Assembly: GCA_013289835.1 (NCBI GenBank)
Contig: JABCZG010000002.1
Span: 186,001 to 250,000, forward strand
From: Acidobacteriota bacterium
GTDB lineage: Bacteria > Acidobacteriota > Terriglobia > Acidiferrales > UBA7541
Length of the DNA stretch: 64,000 nucleotides
Direction of reading: 5' to 3'
Shown here: positions 1 to 9,564 of the stretch, piece by piece
Position numbering within the stretch: the first letter of the stretch is position 1
How the letters are laid out: each line of letters begins with the position of its first letter
Notes under the pieces: model-generated
Seen by the model: only the letters and a program-made list of their open reading frames with translations
Database searches by the model: none
What the model was told of the DNA's origin: nothing
Position numbers and translations under genes: made by a program

Positions 1-2
1 GG

Positions 3-1256
3 GTCAGCGACACCGCCGTTGTCGTTCCCGGCAACGATCGTCATTCGGTGATGGAAGGACTCATCGTTGATATCACCGACCGCAAGCTCCTCGAGAACCA
101 ATTGCAGCAGGCGCGCAGGGTCGAAGCCGTTGGCAGGCTGGCTGGCGGCGTCGCGCACGATTTCAATAATCTTCTGACCATCATCAAAGGCTACATTGAG
201 ATGGCCTTGAATCGCGGCGTGGACAAGCCGGAATTGCGCGCCGACATCAAGCACATCGAAGACGCCGCGGACCGCGCCGTGACTCTTGTGCGCCAGTTGC
301 TGGCCTTCAGCCGCAAGCAAGTCCTGAAGCCGAAAGTTCTCGACATCAACGCCATCGTCCTGAATCTTGACACGCTGCTGCGGCGACTGATGAACGAGAA
401 TATCGAAATGAAAACGCTCGTCGGAGACGCCGTCGGTGCGATCAAAGCCGATCCCAGCCAGGTCGAGCAGGTGATCATGAATCTGGTCGTGAACGCGCGC
501 GACGCCATGCCGGAGGGTGGCCGCATCCTGATTGAAACCAGCAACGTTGATCTCGATGCCACCTACACGCGCGAACATGCGGTCGTCGTTCCGGGGCCTT
601 ACGTGATGCTCGCCGTGACCGATACCGGCGTTGGCATGAGCACCGAAACCGTGGCGCATATTTTTGAACCGTTCTACACCACAAAGGAAAGCGGCCGCGG
701 CACTGGCTTAGGTCTTTCTACCGTATACGGCATTGTGAAGCAGAGTGGCGGCTACATCTGGGTGTACAGCGAGTTAGGAAAGGGCACGACATTTAAGGTT
801 TACTTGCCACGCGTGGAAGATGCTGTCCAGGTTCCGTCCCGTGCGGAAAAGCTCGTGTCCACGACCGGCAAGGGTCACGAAACGATTCTTCTCGTCGAAG
901 ATGAACCCGCCGTACGCGAGTTGACGCGCGAAGTTCTTTCCCAGCGCGGATACGAGGTCATCGAAGCGCTCACCCCCAAAGACGCGGAGCGCCTCGCCGG
1001 AGACAACGGCGCCGAAATTCATCTCTTGCTAACAGACGTGATGATGCCCGGGATGAGCGGCCGCGAACTCGCCAAGCGCCTTACGGAACGTTACCCCCAT
1101 CTGCGTGTGTTGTACATGTCCGGTTACACGTACAACGTCATCGCTGAGGGCGGCACGCTTGAGGAAGGAATTTCTTTCGTGCAAAAGCCGTTCACGCCGC
1201 AAGTCCTTGCGCAAAAAGTTCGCGAAGCCCTCGATCGTCCCGTCTCCGTAAAATAA
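3..1256 (+). CDS. Hybrid sensor histidine kinase with C-terminal receiver (5' end outside window)
   Basis: The reading frame is open to the left edge, so the gene starts upstream of the window. The first visible residues end in the GLIVDITDRK tail typical of a PAS/PAC sensor domain. The dimerisation/phosphoacceptor box GGVAHDFNNLL follows, with the phosphorylated His at bases 156-158. Next comes an HATPase with an N box (VIMNLVVNARDAM), a G1 box (DTGVGM) and a G2 box (GRGTGLGLS). The last ~120 residues are a receiver (ILLVEDEPAVREL; phosphoacceptor Asp in LLTDVMMPG, about base 1035; KPF near the end). This is the usual architecture of soluble PAS hybrid kinases, which phosphorylate themselves and pass the phosphate on. 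The input signal and output partner cannot be read here because the sensor part is missing and no DNA-binding partner lies alongside. Confidence 0.93.
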   Translation, partial: VSDTAVVVPGNDRHSVMEGLIVDITDRKLLENQLQQARRVEAVGRLAGGVAHDFNNLLTIIKGYIEMALNRGVDKPELRADIKHIEDAADRAVTLVRQLLAFSRKQVLKPKVLDINAIVLNLDTLLRRLMNENIEMKTLVGDAVGAIKADPSQVEQVIMNLVVNARDAMPEGGRILIETSNVDLDATYTREHAVVVPGPYVMLAVTDTGVGMSTETVAHIFEPFYTTKESGRGTGLGLSTVYGIVKQSGGYIWVYSELGKGTTFKVYLPRVEDAVQVPSRAEKLVSTTGKGHETILLVEDEPAVRELTREVLSQRGYEVIEALTPKDAERLAGDNGAEIHLLLTDVMMPGMSGRELAKRLTERYPHLRVLYMSGYTYNVIAEGGTLEEGISFVQKPFTPQVLAQKVREALDRPVSVK

Positions 1257-1279
1257 TCGAACGCCGTCAATTGGTTCTA

Positions 1280-2413
1280 TTATCGTTTCGCCAGTAAGAC
1301 CGTTTTGCCCGTTGCCGCGGACTGCCTGGCCGCATCAAGTATTTCCGTCACGATTACATTCGTTTCTAGAGAAGACTGCCCCTCCGGTTTCAGGCCGTCC
1401 AAGAGCACCGCTCGCAGATAGGAAAGGGAGTCTTCGTTCGTCTTGGGCAACGGCTTGGCGTCGGCCGAGGTTTCCTCTTTATCAGGAAGGCGCAGGCGCA
1501 CCGCGCCGGGCCCGACGGTGATTACATAACCCTTCTGTCCGTACACTTCCATGTCTTTTCTGGAGAACGGCCAATTCCAGGAGGCCTGCACGATCGCCTG
1601 CGCGTGCGGATACGTCAGGATGATGGTCGCTTCGTCATCCACGCGCGGATAAATCTCTGGCTTGATCTGCTGCGTGACGGCTGTCACCGAGTCCGGCCGG
1701 CGGCCATCCATCAACCAAGTCGCCAAATCCGCGCCGTAACATCCGAAATCAAACAGCGCGCCGCCACCGTCGAGCTTGGGGTCCGTGAGCCATGCGAGAA
1801 ACTCCGGCCCAACTCCGATCTCCTTAGGGCCGTTGTGCCCGTCATGCACGACTATTTTTCGAATGTCCCCTATGGCATTTTCGTGCACCAGGTCGTACGC
1901 GGCTTGATTGCTGCGATACCAGGTCGTTTCGTAGTTCACCAAGACCTGAATTTTCCCTTCGTGTGCCGCTTTCTCGATGGCCCGCGCATCTTCGAGGCTG
2001 ACGGCCAGCGGCTTTTCCATCATCACGGGAACGCCGTACCTCGCGCAGATCTCCACCACGCGCCGGTGATCATAGGTGTTTGTGTAGGCGAGCACCGCCT
2101 GCGGATGCGTGGCCTTCAACATTTCCTCCAGGTCGGTATAGAAAATCCCTGGGTCCAGGCTGTATTTTTTTTGGAATTGCGCCGCAAGTTGGCGGTTGGC
2201 TTCCGCGATGCCCACGATTCGCAAATCCGTACGCCGATGAAACTGGTCGAAAAATCCGGAAGCATGACCATGAACCAATCCCGCAAGAGCAACGCGGAGC
2301 GGCGCCTCCGTCTTTTGGTGCACGGGATTCGCTTGCGCGCGCAATTTGACGACTGCTCCGGCGGACAGCGCCATTGTCATCAAGAAAATCACTCGAAAGA
2401 AAGTACGCAGCAT
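1280..2413 (-). CDS. Exported Gfo/Idh/MocA family oxidoreductase
   Basis: A 377-aa protein beginning with a hydrophobic signal segment (MLRTFFRVIFLMTMALSAGA, then an LRAQA cleavage-like site). A longer frame to 2455 exists, but the internal ATG at 2413 puts the signal peptide at the N terminus and is preferred. The mature part starts with a Rossmann segment (LRVALAGLVHGHASGFF, an atypical version of GxGxxG) and carries the family signature EKPLAV around the middle, whose Lys is the usual catalytic/nicotinamide-contacting residue. The C-terminal half is the alpha/beta substrate domain. Family members oxidise or reduce sugars and cyclitols with NAD(P). Substrate is unknown. The gene ends 24 bases from the convergent kinase. 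Confidence 0.85.
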   Translation of the reverse strand: MLRTFFRVIFLMTMALSAGAVVKLRAQANPVHQKTEAPLRVALAGLVHGHASGFFDQFHRRTDLRIVGIAEANRQLAAQFQKKYSLDPGIFYTDLEEMLKATHPQAVLAYTNTYDHRRVVEICARYGVPVMMEKPLAVSLEDARAIEKAAHEGKIQVLVNYETTWYRSNQAAYDLVHENAIGDIRKIVVHDGHNGPKEIGVGPEFLAWLTDPKLDGGGALFDFGCYGADLATWLMDGRRPDSVTAVTQQIKPEIYPRVDDEATIILTYPHAQAIVQASWNWPFSRKDMEVYGQKGYVITVGPGAVRLRLPDKEETSADAKPLPKTNEDSLSYLRAVLLDGLKPEGQSSLETNVIVTEILDAARQSAATGKTVLLAKR

Positions 2414-2531
2414 ACGGATGCCCCCAGGCTGTCGTTCCTTGCGACAGGAGTCCACGCTGAGCCGCGCATTTGGCCCGCGGTGAATTGTATCTCAGACCCT
2501 TCGGCGTGAGTCGCCGGGTACTTGTGGAGCC

Positions 2532-4079
2532 TTACTCGGGCTTTGCGGACGGATCGGCGGGAACATCGGGAGCGCCCTTGGGCTTGGCAATGGTGGAGAG
2601 CGTCTCCACATTGAATTTCTTGTAGTCCGAATAGCGCGTCACTGCGTTGACCTTGAAGCCTTTTACCAGCAGCACCCGTACGCCCACGTGTGCTTCCGCA
2701 TACGTCGGCAGCCACACTTCGTTATTCACGTACGCCTGCTCGAAAACGAAACTCGTTCCTTTTTGCAAATTCGCCAGCAAGCCACCGGCAAACTTCATGT
2801 CGCCCGTGAAATACGCTTCCAGCCGCGCCACGTCGTGCGCCTTCTCATCAATCCACACAACGCCGGCGAGCTTCTGCACAACTTTTTCCACCAGCTTGTG
2901 CGCCTTGAATTCGGGATTCGGCTCGAAATCGAACACCAGCACGTCCTGCCCGCGGAAGCGCTCGCGGCGCGGATTCACGAACTGGGAGGCGCGCAGAAAC
3001 ACTTCAATTCCCGGCTCGTCGCTGTCGTCGTTCTTCCCTTCTTCCTTGGCCTTTTCCTCTTTGGCTTCCTTCTTGGCCTCCCGCTTCTGTAACTCCGCAA
3101 TCTCCTTCTGCGTCTTCTCGTTTTCCTTTTTCTGCTCCTCGTCGCTCAGCGGCTTGCCCTCTTTCTTCGTCAGCGTGGACACCTCTTCCCCGTTCAAATA
3201 GAAAAAGGTGTACTCCTTCAGCTCGCGCTTCTTCACCCGGCCGTCGCTTTCGAATTCCGTTTCTTCCTCCGTGCGCGTTCCCGTGTAGTTTTCCTTGATC
3301 TTGTCGATGGCTTTCTGATTCTCGTCAATCTCTTTGAACAGTGCTTTCAAGTCCGGCAATAGGACCTGCGACTTTTTTGGAAAATCAAAGACGCGCTCGC
3401 CCACGGTTCCATTGATCGCGGCGCGCGTCACGTCAATGTCGTATTTGTCGTCTCCTCGCTGCAGTTCAATCTTGTAGGGCAGCTTCACGCCGTCAACCGT
3501 GCGGTAATCGTCGTACAGAATCTCTTCTACCAACCCGCCGACGGTGGCTGCTTCCTTCACGATCAGGTGTGTCTGCGGATCGAAGAACACTTCCCTCTTC
3601 ATGCCCGTCGCGCTGGTCACTTCCAATTGCAGCGCATCTTTCCCGCGCACCTGCGCATGTCCCACAACGGCCAGCGCCATTTTGCTTTTTTTCGGATTGA
3701 GCAGACGCGAATTGTAATACTGCGCCGCCGCTTCCAGTTGCTGGCCGTCGCCGCCTACCAGCGTGCCGATTTCCCCAGCCGCAGTCTCATGCCAGGCAGA
3801 CTTCCCGTTGTACGCCTCGATCAGATTCCTCTCGCCCACCAGCAATTCAAGATAGTAGCGGTTCGGCAGCTTGGTATCGAAGGTGTACGTCCCAGCCTTC
3901 CCATCAGTGCTAGTGAAAGTTCCTTCCAGCGTCAGCGTCTGAATCTTGCTCAACGTTTTCGACCCGCCCGCAGCTTTCACGTATTGCGAGACAATTTTCT
4001 CCGCCTCTTGCGCGCGAACAGGGCAAGCTCCGGCAGTCAGTGTCAGGGCAAGGAAGGCAATAGGCAGACGAGCGCGCAT
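2532..4079 (-). CDS. Exported LolA-like protein with charged coiled segment
   Basis: A 515-aa protein with a signal peptide (MRARLPIAFLALTLTAGACPVRAQ); the ATG at 4079 places this at the N terminus, although the frame extends 11 codons further upstream. Residues ~25-240 have the pattern of the LolA/LolB-like outer-membrane lipoprotein-sorting fold (YVKAAGGSKTLSKIQTLTLEG, FDPQTHLIVKEA, YDDYRTVDGVKLPYKIEL). A long Lys/Glu-rich helical stretch follows (about residues 320-350), then a second beta-rich part (VVWIDEKAHDVARLEAYFTGDMKFAGG). This layout is common among acidobacterial proteins of unknown role. A periplasmic or outer-membrane-associated job is an inference from the fold and signal only. 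Confidence 0.75.
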   Translation of the reverse strand: MRARLPIAFLALTLTAGACPVRAQEAEKIVSQYVKAAGGSKTLSKIQTLTLEGTFTSTDGKAGTYTFDTKLPNRYYLELLVGERNLIEAYNGKSAWHETAAGEIGTLVGGDGQQLEAAAQYYNSRLLNPKKSKMALAVVGHAQVRGKDALQLEVTSATGMKREVFFDPQTHLIVKEAATVGGLVEEILYDDYRTVDGVKLPYKIELQRGDDKYDIDVTRAAINGTVGERVFDFPKKSQVLLPDLKALFKEIDENQKAIDKIKENYTGTRTEEETEFESDGRVKKRELKEYTFFYLNGEEVSTLTKKEGKPLSDEEQKKENEKTQKEIAELQKREAKKEAKEEKAKEEGKNDDSDEPGIEVFLRASQFVNPRRERFRGQDVLVFDFEPNPEFKAHKLVEKVVQKLAGVVWIDEKAHDVARLEAYFTGDMKFAGGLLANLQKGTSFVFEQAYVNNEVWLPTYAEAHVGVRVLLVKGFKVNAVTRYSDYKKFNVETLSTIAKPKGAPDVPADPSAKPE

Positions 4080-4166
4080 GGGATTCAACAGTAGAAACGC
4101 AGCCCCACGCAAAAAGTTTCGAGTTATTTTCCAGAAAATCCCGTTTGTACCTCTGTCGGCTCCAGG

Positions 4167-6599
4167 CTATTCGTACCGCAGCGCCACCATAGGATCCACC
4201 AGCGTGGCACGCCGCGCTGGAAAAAACGACGCAGCCGCCGCCACCGCCGTCAGCAGCATGGCCACTCCCAGAAATGTCAACGGATCATACGCGCTTACTC
4301 CGTACAGGAAGCTCCGCAGCAACCGTGTAAGTGCCAGCGCCGCGACAATTCCCATTCCCACGCCAATCAGCGCCAATCGCAATCCTTCTCCAACAATGGT
4401 CCGGAAAACGTCCTCCGCCTGCGCGCCCAGCGTGACGCGAATTCCGATCTCGCTTGTCCGCTGCGTCACCGTGTACGACATCACGCCATACACTCCCACC
4501 GCCGCAAGAACCAGCGCCAGCCCCGCAAAAATCGCGATCAGCCACGTGCGGAAGCGCGGCTGCGCCACCGTGGCCGCCATGTTCTCCTCCATTGTTCGAA
4601 CCTTTACGAGTGGCTGATTGGGATCGATCTCCACAATCGCGCTATGCAGAGCGGAAACTTCCGTCATCGGGTCCGCCGCGCTCCGCAACACCAGCGAAAG
4701 CTGAAACACCGGTAGCAGCTGATCCGCCTGCCTGTACGGCAAATACATCTCCGCCTGCGGATCAAGACCCAGCCCGGGCCGCACGTCTCCAACCACGCCC
4801 ACGACCTCCATCCACGGCACCTCTTGCTCCGGCGTAGCCCCAAGCTGCATGAATTTTCCAAGCGGATTTTCATTCGCGAAAAATTTCTTGGCCATCGTGG
4901 CATTGATGACCACGACCGCCGGCGATTTTTCCTGGTCCGCCGCAGTAATCGTGCGTCCCCGAAGCAGCGGCACACCCAGCGTCTCGAGATACTTTGGTGT
5001 GATGGCACGGTAACCCGCGGCAATAAACTCATGCGGCGTTTTCGGCGGCCGCCCCTTGATGTTGAAGTGAATGATGGAACCGCCGCCGCTCACCGGCAAA
5101 AAGGAAGCCGCTCCCGCCGAACGAATCCCGGGAAGCGATTTCGCGCGCTCCACCAGGCGATCGAAAAACTCGTAACGCTGTTCTGGCTTGGCATACGCCG
5201 TCTGCGAAAGCGGAATGTCCGCTACCAGCAAATGATCCGTCTGAAAACCCGGGGGAACATCCTGCATCCTCGAAAAACTTCGCAACAGAAGTCCCGCGCC
5301 CACAAGCAGCAGCATCGCCATCGCAATCTCCGCCGCCACCAGCGCTCCCCGCAGCCGGTGATGCCCCGGCCCCGCCGTCGAGCCGCGCGACCCTTCATTC
5401 AGTGTTTCACGCAAGTCCAGCTTGGCCGTGCGCAAAGCCGGAACAATTCCGAACACCAGTCCCGTCAGCAGCGATACACCGAGAGTGAACACGAGCACCC
5501 AGCGGTCCAGCGTCACGGTAAACACCGCCGGCACGCTGGCGTCCGAAAGTTTCAACAGCGGCCCCAGCGCCGCCTGCGCGAACAGCAATCCGAGCACGCC
5601 GCCACCGATCGAAAGCAGCAAACTTTCCGTAATGAGTTGACGAGTGACGCGCCAGCGCGAAGCGCCCATCGACGTTCGAATCGCCACTTCCCTGCCGCGC
5701 GCCGCCGCGCGTGCCAGCAGCAGATTCGCCACGTTCACGCACGCAATCAAAAGCACAGCTCCAACCGCGCCCAGCAACAAAATCAGCGCCGGCCGCACGT
5801 TCTGCACCAACTGATCCTGAAGGCCAACGACGTCGGCGCCCGTGCCAGTGTTGAACAACGGATACTGTTGCTCCAGTCGTTTGGCAATGCCGATCATTTC
5901 CGCGCGCGCCTGTTCTTGCATGACACCGGGTTTGAGCCGTGCTAAAGCGATGATGCCAGGATGCCAGTTGCGGTCATCCGGGAGGGTGATGGCCCAGGAC
6001 GTGAATGGCAAATAGGCGTCCGCAGGCTGGAGAATCTGGAAACCGGCCGGCAAAACGCCAACGACCGTGTAGGGCCGTGAATCTAGATTGATGGGTTTGC
6101 CGATGATGTCCTGCGAGCCGCCAAAGCGGCGTTGCCAAAGGCCATGCGTAAGCAGGACTACAGGGGCGCCGTTGGCGCGGTCCTCTTCCGGCAGAAATGT
6201 CCTTCCGGCCTCGGCGCTAATTCCCAGCATTGGAAACATGCCAGCAGTTGTCATCTGCACATTCAAGCGCTCGGGCTCTCCCGCTCCAGTCAACGTGATG
6301 GTGGCAGCCCGCGTTGCCTCCATCGATTCGAAGGAGTGACTCTGGTCCCGCCAATCCAGAAAATTCTGGTACGAGACGGAGGAAAGTCCCTTGAACGCTG
6401 GATTTTTCTCCAGCGCGAGCACCAGCCGGGAAGGATCGTGGAAGGGCAGCGGCCGAAGGAGCACGCCATTCACAACACTGAAGATGGCCGTATTCGCGCC
6501 GATTCCGAGCGCCAGCGTCAAGACCGCGATCGCCGTGAAGCCCGGGCTTTTCGCCAAAAGTCGGAACGCGTAGCGCAGATCCTGCAGCAAAGTTTGCAC
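4167..6599 (-). CDS. Orphan duplicated MacB-like ABC permease (ADOP type)
   Basis: An 810-aa protein with two MacB_PCD/FtsX halves. It opens with the characteristic ADOP start ([19 protein letters not shown], then the first membrane segment [19 protein letters not shown]) and ends in the family's [16 protein letters not shown]. Membrane segments fall near residues 20-40, 275-300, 325-350, 365-390, 425-445, and the last ~110 residues. The start codon is GTG at 6597-6599, with a G-rich Shine-Dalgarno just upstream. ADOP proteins are usually not encoded with their own ATPase, and none is adjacent here; the unusual ~800-aa length reflects the internal duplication. Substrate and partner ATPase are unknown. 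Confidence 0.92.
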   Translation of the reverse strand: MQTLLQDLRYAFRLLAKSPGFTAIAVLTLALGIGANTAIFSVVNGVLLRPLPFHDPSRLVLALEKNPAFKGLSSVSYQNFLDWRDQSHSFESMEATRAATITLTGAGEPERLNVQMTTAGMFPMLGISAEAGRTFLPEEDRANGAPVVLLTHGLWQRRFGGSQDIIGKPINLDSRPYTVVGVLPAGFQILQPADAYLPFTSWAITLPDDRNWHPGIIALARLKPGVMQEQARAEMIGIAKRLEQQYPLFNTGTGADVVGLQDQLVQNVRPALILLLGAVGAVLLIACVNVANLLLARAAARGREVAIRTSMGASRWRVTRQLITESLLLSIGGGVLGLLFAQAALGPLLKLSDASVPAVFTVTLDRWVLVFTLGVSLLTGLVFGIVPALRTAKLDLRETLNEGSRGSTAGPGHHRLRGALVAAEIAMAMLLLVGAGLLLRSFSRMQDVPPGFQTDHLLVADIPLSQTAYAKPEQRYEFFDRLVERAKSLPGIRSAGAASFLPVSGGGSIIHFNIKGRPPKTPHEFIAAGYRAITPKYLETLGVPLLRGRTITAADQEKSPAVVVINATMAKKFFANENPLGKFMQLGATPEQEVPWMEVVGVVGDVRPGLGLDPQAEMYLPYRQADQLLPVFQLSLVLRSAADPMTEVSALHSAIVEIDPNQPLVKVRTMEENMAATVAQPRFRTWLIAIFAGLALVLAAVGVYGVMSYTVTQRTSEIGIRVTLGAQAEDVFRTIVGEGLRLALIGVGMGIVAALALTRLLRSFLYGVSAYDPLTFLGVAMLLTAVAAAASFFPARRATLVDPMVALRYE

Positions 6600-6691
6600 G
6601 AAATCCCCCTGACATACGCGAGCTTACACCTTCAGACGGCAGTCGCTGGGCAATCGTTTCCGACGGGAAAGGAATACGGCGACGCCGCGAT

Positions 6692-8044
6692 TTACATCGC
6701 CGGTTTCGGCCGCTTCGAGTATTTCTCGTATAGCCGCAGATGCCGGTTGTCCAGCGAAGTGAGCTGGCCCTTGATAAAAAGATAGCGGACGTCTGTGGTC
6801 AGCTCGAGTGGATCGCCGTTAGTGACGATAATGTTGGCAATTTTGCCCTGTTCCAGCGTCCCGACCTGATTGGCCAAGCCGAGAATCTCCGCAGGATAAA
6901 GCGTGACCGCCTTGAGCGCCTCCTCATACGGCAGGCCGTATGCTACTGCGTTGGCCGCATTCTGACCGAGACGGCGCGCAAACGAATTGTCAAAACTGCC
7001 GAACGCAAACTTCACTCCCGCCGCCGAAAGCTCCGCGGGCTGCGACAGCAACCGGTCGTACGGATCGTCCTCCTCGACCGGCAGCGTGAGCGTATTCCGC
7101 AGAATCACCGGAATGCCTTTCGAACGCAGCAAATCCTTCACCTTGTACGCCTCGGAACCGCCGGCAAGGATCATCTTCAATTTTTGTTTCTCGCAAAATT
7201 CGATCGCGTTTCGAATGTCGCGCCCGCGATCTGCAAAAACAAGCACCGGCAATTCCCCGCGAAGTACCGGAACAAGCGCCTCCAGTTTCAGGTCGCGGTC
7301 ATACTTGGCGGTCGAGCCTTTCTCCATGGCCTGCGCGTAGTGCCGCGTGCGTTCGATCCAGTCCGTAAGCCCTTCCACTTCCTTGTCGTATTCCTGCTTG
7401 GCCTCAGCATACGGTTTTTCTTTTCGCGTGAACGTGGTGAAATCAAACGTTCGCGTCTCAATCTGCGGCCAGTTCAGTACCATCGCCGCGCTCTTTTTCA
7501 AAAGCATGTCGTCAATTTCCCAGCCCGCCAGATGAATCGCCGAGGCCTGTCCGCCCAAAACACCGCGTCCACCGCCGCCCGAAGCAAACCCGCCGCTTCC
7601 CGGCACCGCCAAGACTTGCGTGATTCCCGAGGCGCGGGTCACCGGAATATGTTCGCTCGAAGGCGAAATCGCTGTCGCTGCCACCACGTCCGGGTTATAG
7701 GCGCCCGTTTCCGACGTGTCCACGCTCGCGCTCACTGCCCCGATCTCGCTCAGCCCCATCTGCGTGATGGGATCGAACAATCCGGGATAAATTTGCAGCC
7801 CCTTGGCATCAATCACCTGCGCGCCTTGTGGAATTTCTACCGTCGCGCCGACCGCCGCGATTTTTCCGTCACGAATCACAAGCGTGCCGTCTTCAATCGG
7901 CGTCCCTGCCAACGTGAAAATCTTTGCATGCGTCAGCGCATAGCTAGCAGGTGCTTGCGATTGTGCCCACGCATACGGCCCCGCGGCGCAGATGGCGGCA
8001 GAAAACAGCGCTGCGCGAAAACTCCCGAAAGCGTTGTTCTTCAC
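6692..8044 (-). CDS. Exported amidohydrolase homologue lacking metal ligands
   Basis: A 450-aa protein with a signal peptide (to ~residue 27, AAGPYAWAQ) and the amidohydrolase beta-sandwich (ALTHAKIFTLAGTPIEDGTLVIRDGKIAAVG). At the place where an active enzyme has D-x-HxH, this one reads YPGLFDPITQMG, and no HxH, second His pair or clear late Asp is visible further on. The C terminus keeps the family GTLEQGKIANIIVTNGDPL segment. The start codon is GTG (8042-8044) with a strong GGGAGG ribosome site; it overlaps the stop of the preceding amidohydrolase by 4 bases, so the two are translationally coupled. A scaffold, regulatory or atypical catalytic role is possible. Confidence 0.88.
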   Translation of the reverse strand: MKNNAFGSFRAALFSAAICAAGPYAWAQSQAPASYALTHAKIFTLAGTPIEDGTLVIRDGKIAAVGATVEIPQGAQVIDAKGLQIYPGLFDPITQMGLSEIGAVSASVDTSETGAYNPDVVAATAISPSSEHIPVTRASGITQVLAVPGSGGFASGGGGRGVLGGQASAIHLAGWEIDDMLLKKSAAMVLNWPQIETRTFDFTTFTRKEKPYAEAKQEYDKEVEGLTDWIERTRHYAQAMEKGSTAKYDRDLKLEALVPVLRGELPVLVFADRGRDIRNAIEFCEKQKLKMILAGGSEAYKVKDLLRSKGIPVILRNTLTLPVEEDDPYDRLLSQPAELSAAGVKFAFGSFDNSFARRLGQNAANAVAYGLPYEEALKAVTLYPAEILGLANQVGTLEQGKIANIIVTNGDPLELTTDVRYLFIKGQLTSLDNRHLRLYEKYSKRPKPAM

Positions 8045-9564
8045 AGTGCACCTCCCGAGAGAAGCGCAACTGTGTACGCACTAAAATCCATCACCGCCCC
8101 CGTGACTGCCGCTTGTGGCGGCTTCGGTTTATCCTCCGGCTTGTTTTCATCTGGCTTCTTCTCTTCGGATTTCTTTTCGCCGGACTTCCGCCCAAGGTTT
8201 ACCGTCGCATCCGGTTTTTTCTCGGCGGCTTTCTTTTCCTTTTCGAGCAACGCCTTCTTTTCTTTTTCGCGTTCCGGCCGCTCGGCGATATCCCGCTGCC
8301 GGTCGAAGTACACGCGCCCATCAATCAGCGTTTTTTGCACGACAGCATAGGCGCTGAGTGGATCGTGATTGTAAATCGCCAGGTCCGCATCCTTGCCGAT
8401 GTCGATCGACCCCACGCGCTTGTCAATGCCCAGCTGCATCGCCGGATTAATCGTCACCAGCTTCAGCGCCTCGTCGTGCGAGAGCCCGCCAAACTTCATC
8501 GTCTTCGCTGCTTCCTGATTCAAGTGCGTGGCCTCTTCGGCGTCGTCCGAATTGATGGACACAATCACGCCGCGCCGCGTCATGACCGCCGCGTTATACG
8601 GAATCGCGTCGTAAGCCTCGACCTTATACGCCCACCAATCCGAAAATGTGGAAGCGCCCGTGCCGGCGGCTGCGATCTCATCCGCCACCTTGTAGCCTTC
8701 GAGAACATGCTGGAGCGTGCGCACCTTGAAACCAAATTCCTTCGCCACCCGCAGCAGCATCAGAATTTCGTCCTCGCGGTAGCAGTGCGCATGCACGTAA
8801 CGCTTGCCTTGCAGCACTTCGACCAATGGATCGAGCTTCAGGTCGCGGTGCGGTGGAATTAAATTCTTCTCCCCCGCGGCCACGCGCTTATCGTATTCCT
8901 CCCAAGTCTTCTCATAGTCGCGAGCCTCGGCGAATGCGCCGCGAATCGTCTCTTCCACACCCATGCGCGTCGCCGGATACCGTTTGGGCTGCCCGGGAAG
9001 ACTGAAATTCGAACGCTTGGGGTTTTCTCCGAGCGCAAACTTAATGCCCGGAACTGCGCCTTCGAACGGCAGCTTCTCCGCCGGCTGACCCCAGCGCAGT
9101 TTGATCACTTCCGTCTGCCCGCCGATGGAATTCGCCGACCCGTGCAAAATGTTCGCAGCCGTAACGCCACCCGCCAGGTCTCGGTAAATATCAATGTCAT
9201 CCGAATCGATGACGTCCGCAATATTCGCCATCGAAGAGACGGACACGCTCCCTTCGTTCACGCCGCCGTCGATCGCAATGTGCGAATGGCAATCAATAAT
9301 CCCCGGCATGACGAATTGCCCCGCGCCATCAATAATCTGCGCATCCTTCGGCGCCTTGATGGACAGCCCCACTTCCGCGATCTTCCCGTCCTTAATAAGG
9401 ATCGACGCATGCTCGAGCGTTCCGTGCGAAACCGTGAGCACCGTGGCGTTTTGAATCAAGATGACGGACGGCCCTTCGGGCGGCGGCGCCGCGTTCGCCA
9501 TGCGCGGAACAAAAAGCGCAAGGAATGCACCGACAATCGCTGTGAGTTTCAGTGCCCGGTTCAT
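8041..9564 (-). CDS. Exported metal-dependent amidohydrolase with Lys/Glu-rich tail
   Basis: A 507-aa protein with a signal peptide (LTAIVGAFLALFVPRMANA) and an imidazolonepropionase-like amidohydrolase fold. Unlike its two neighbours it keeps the metal sites: MPGIIDCHSHIAID holds HxH, YVHAHCYRE gives the later His pair, and SINSDDAEE supplies the late Asp. The C-terminal ~65 residues are almost entirely Lys, Glu and Pro and look disordered. The gene overlaps both flanking amidohydrolases by 4 bases (ATGA/GTGA junctions), so all three form one transcript. Hydrolysis of a cyclic amide or peptide bond in the periplasm is likely; the substrate is unknown. Confidence 0.9.
   Translation of the reverse strand: MNRALKLTAIVGAFLALFVPRMANAAPPPEGPSVILIQNATVLTVSHGTLEHASILIKDGKIAEVGLSIKAPKDAQIIDGAGQFVMPGIIDCHSHIAIDGGVNEGSVSVSSMANIADVIDSDDIDIYRDLAGGVTAANILHGSANSIGGQTEVIKLRWGQPAEKLPFEGAVPGIKFALGENPKRSNFSLPGQPKRYPATRMGVEETIRGAFAEARDYEKTWEEYDKRVAAGEKNLIPPHRDLKLDPLVEVLQGKRYVHAHCYREDEILMLLRVAKEFGFKVRTLQHVLEGYKVADEIAAAGTGASTFSDWWAYKVEAYDAIPYNAAVMTRRGVIVSINSDDAEEATHLNQEAAKTMKFGGLSHDEALKLVTINPAMQLGIDKRVGSIDIGKDADLAIYNHDPLSAYAVVQKTLIDGRVYFDRQRDIAERPEREKEKKALLEKEKKAAEKKPDATVNLGRKSGEKKSEEKKPDENKPEDKPKPPQAAVTGAVMDFSAYTVALLSGGAL

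Noticed and set aside
6740..8350. Plus-strand frame of 536 codons over the amidohydrolases
   Set aside because: Antisense to two coupled amidohydrolase genes; no recognisable domain.
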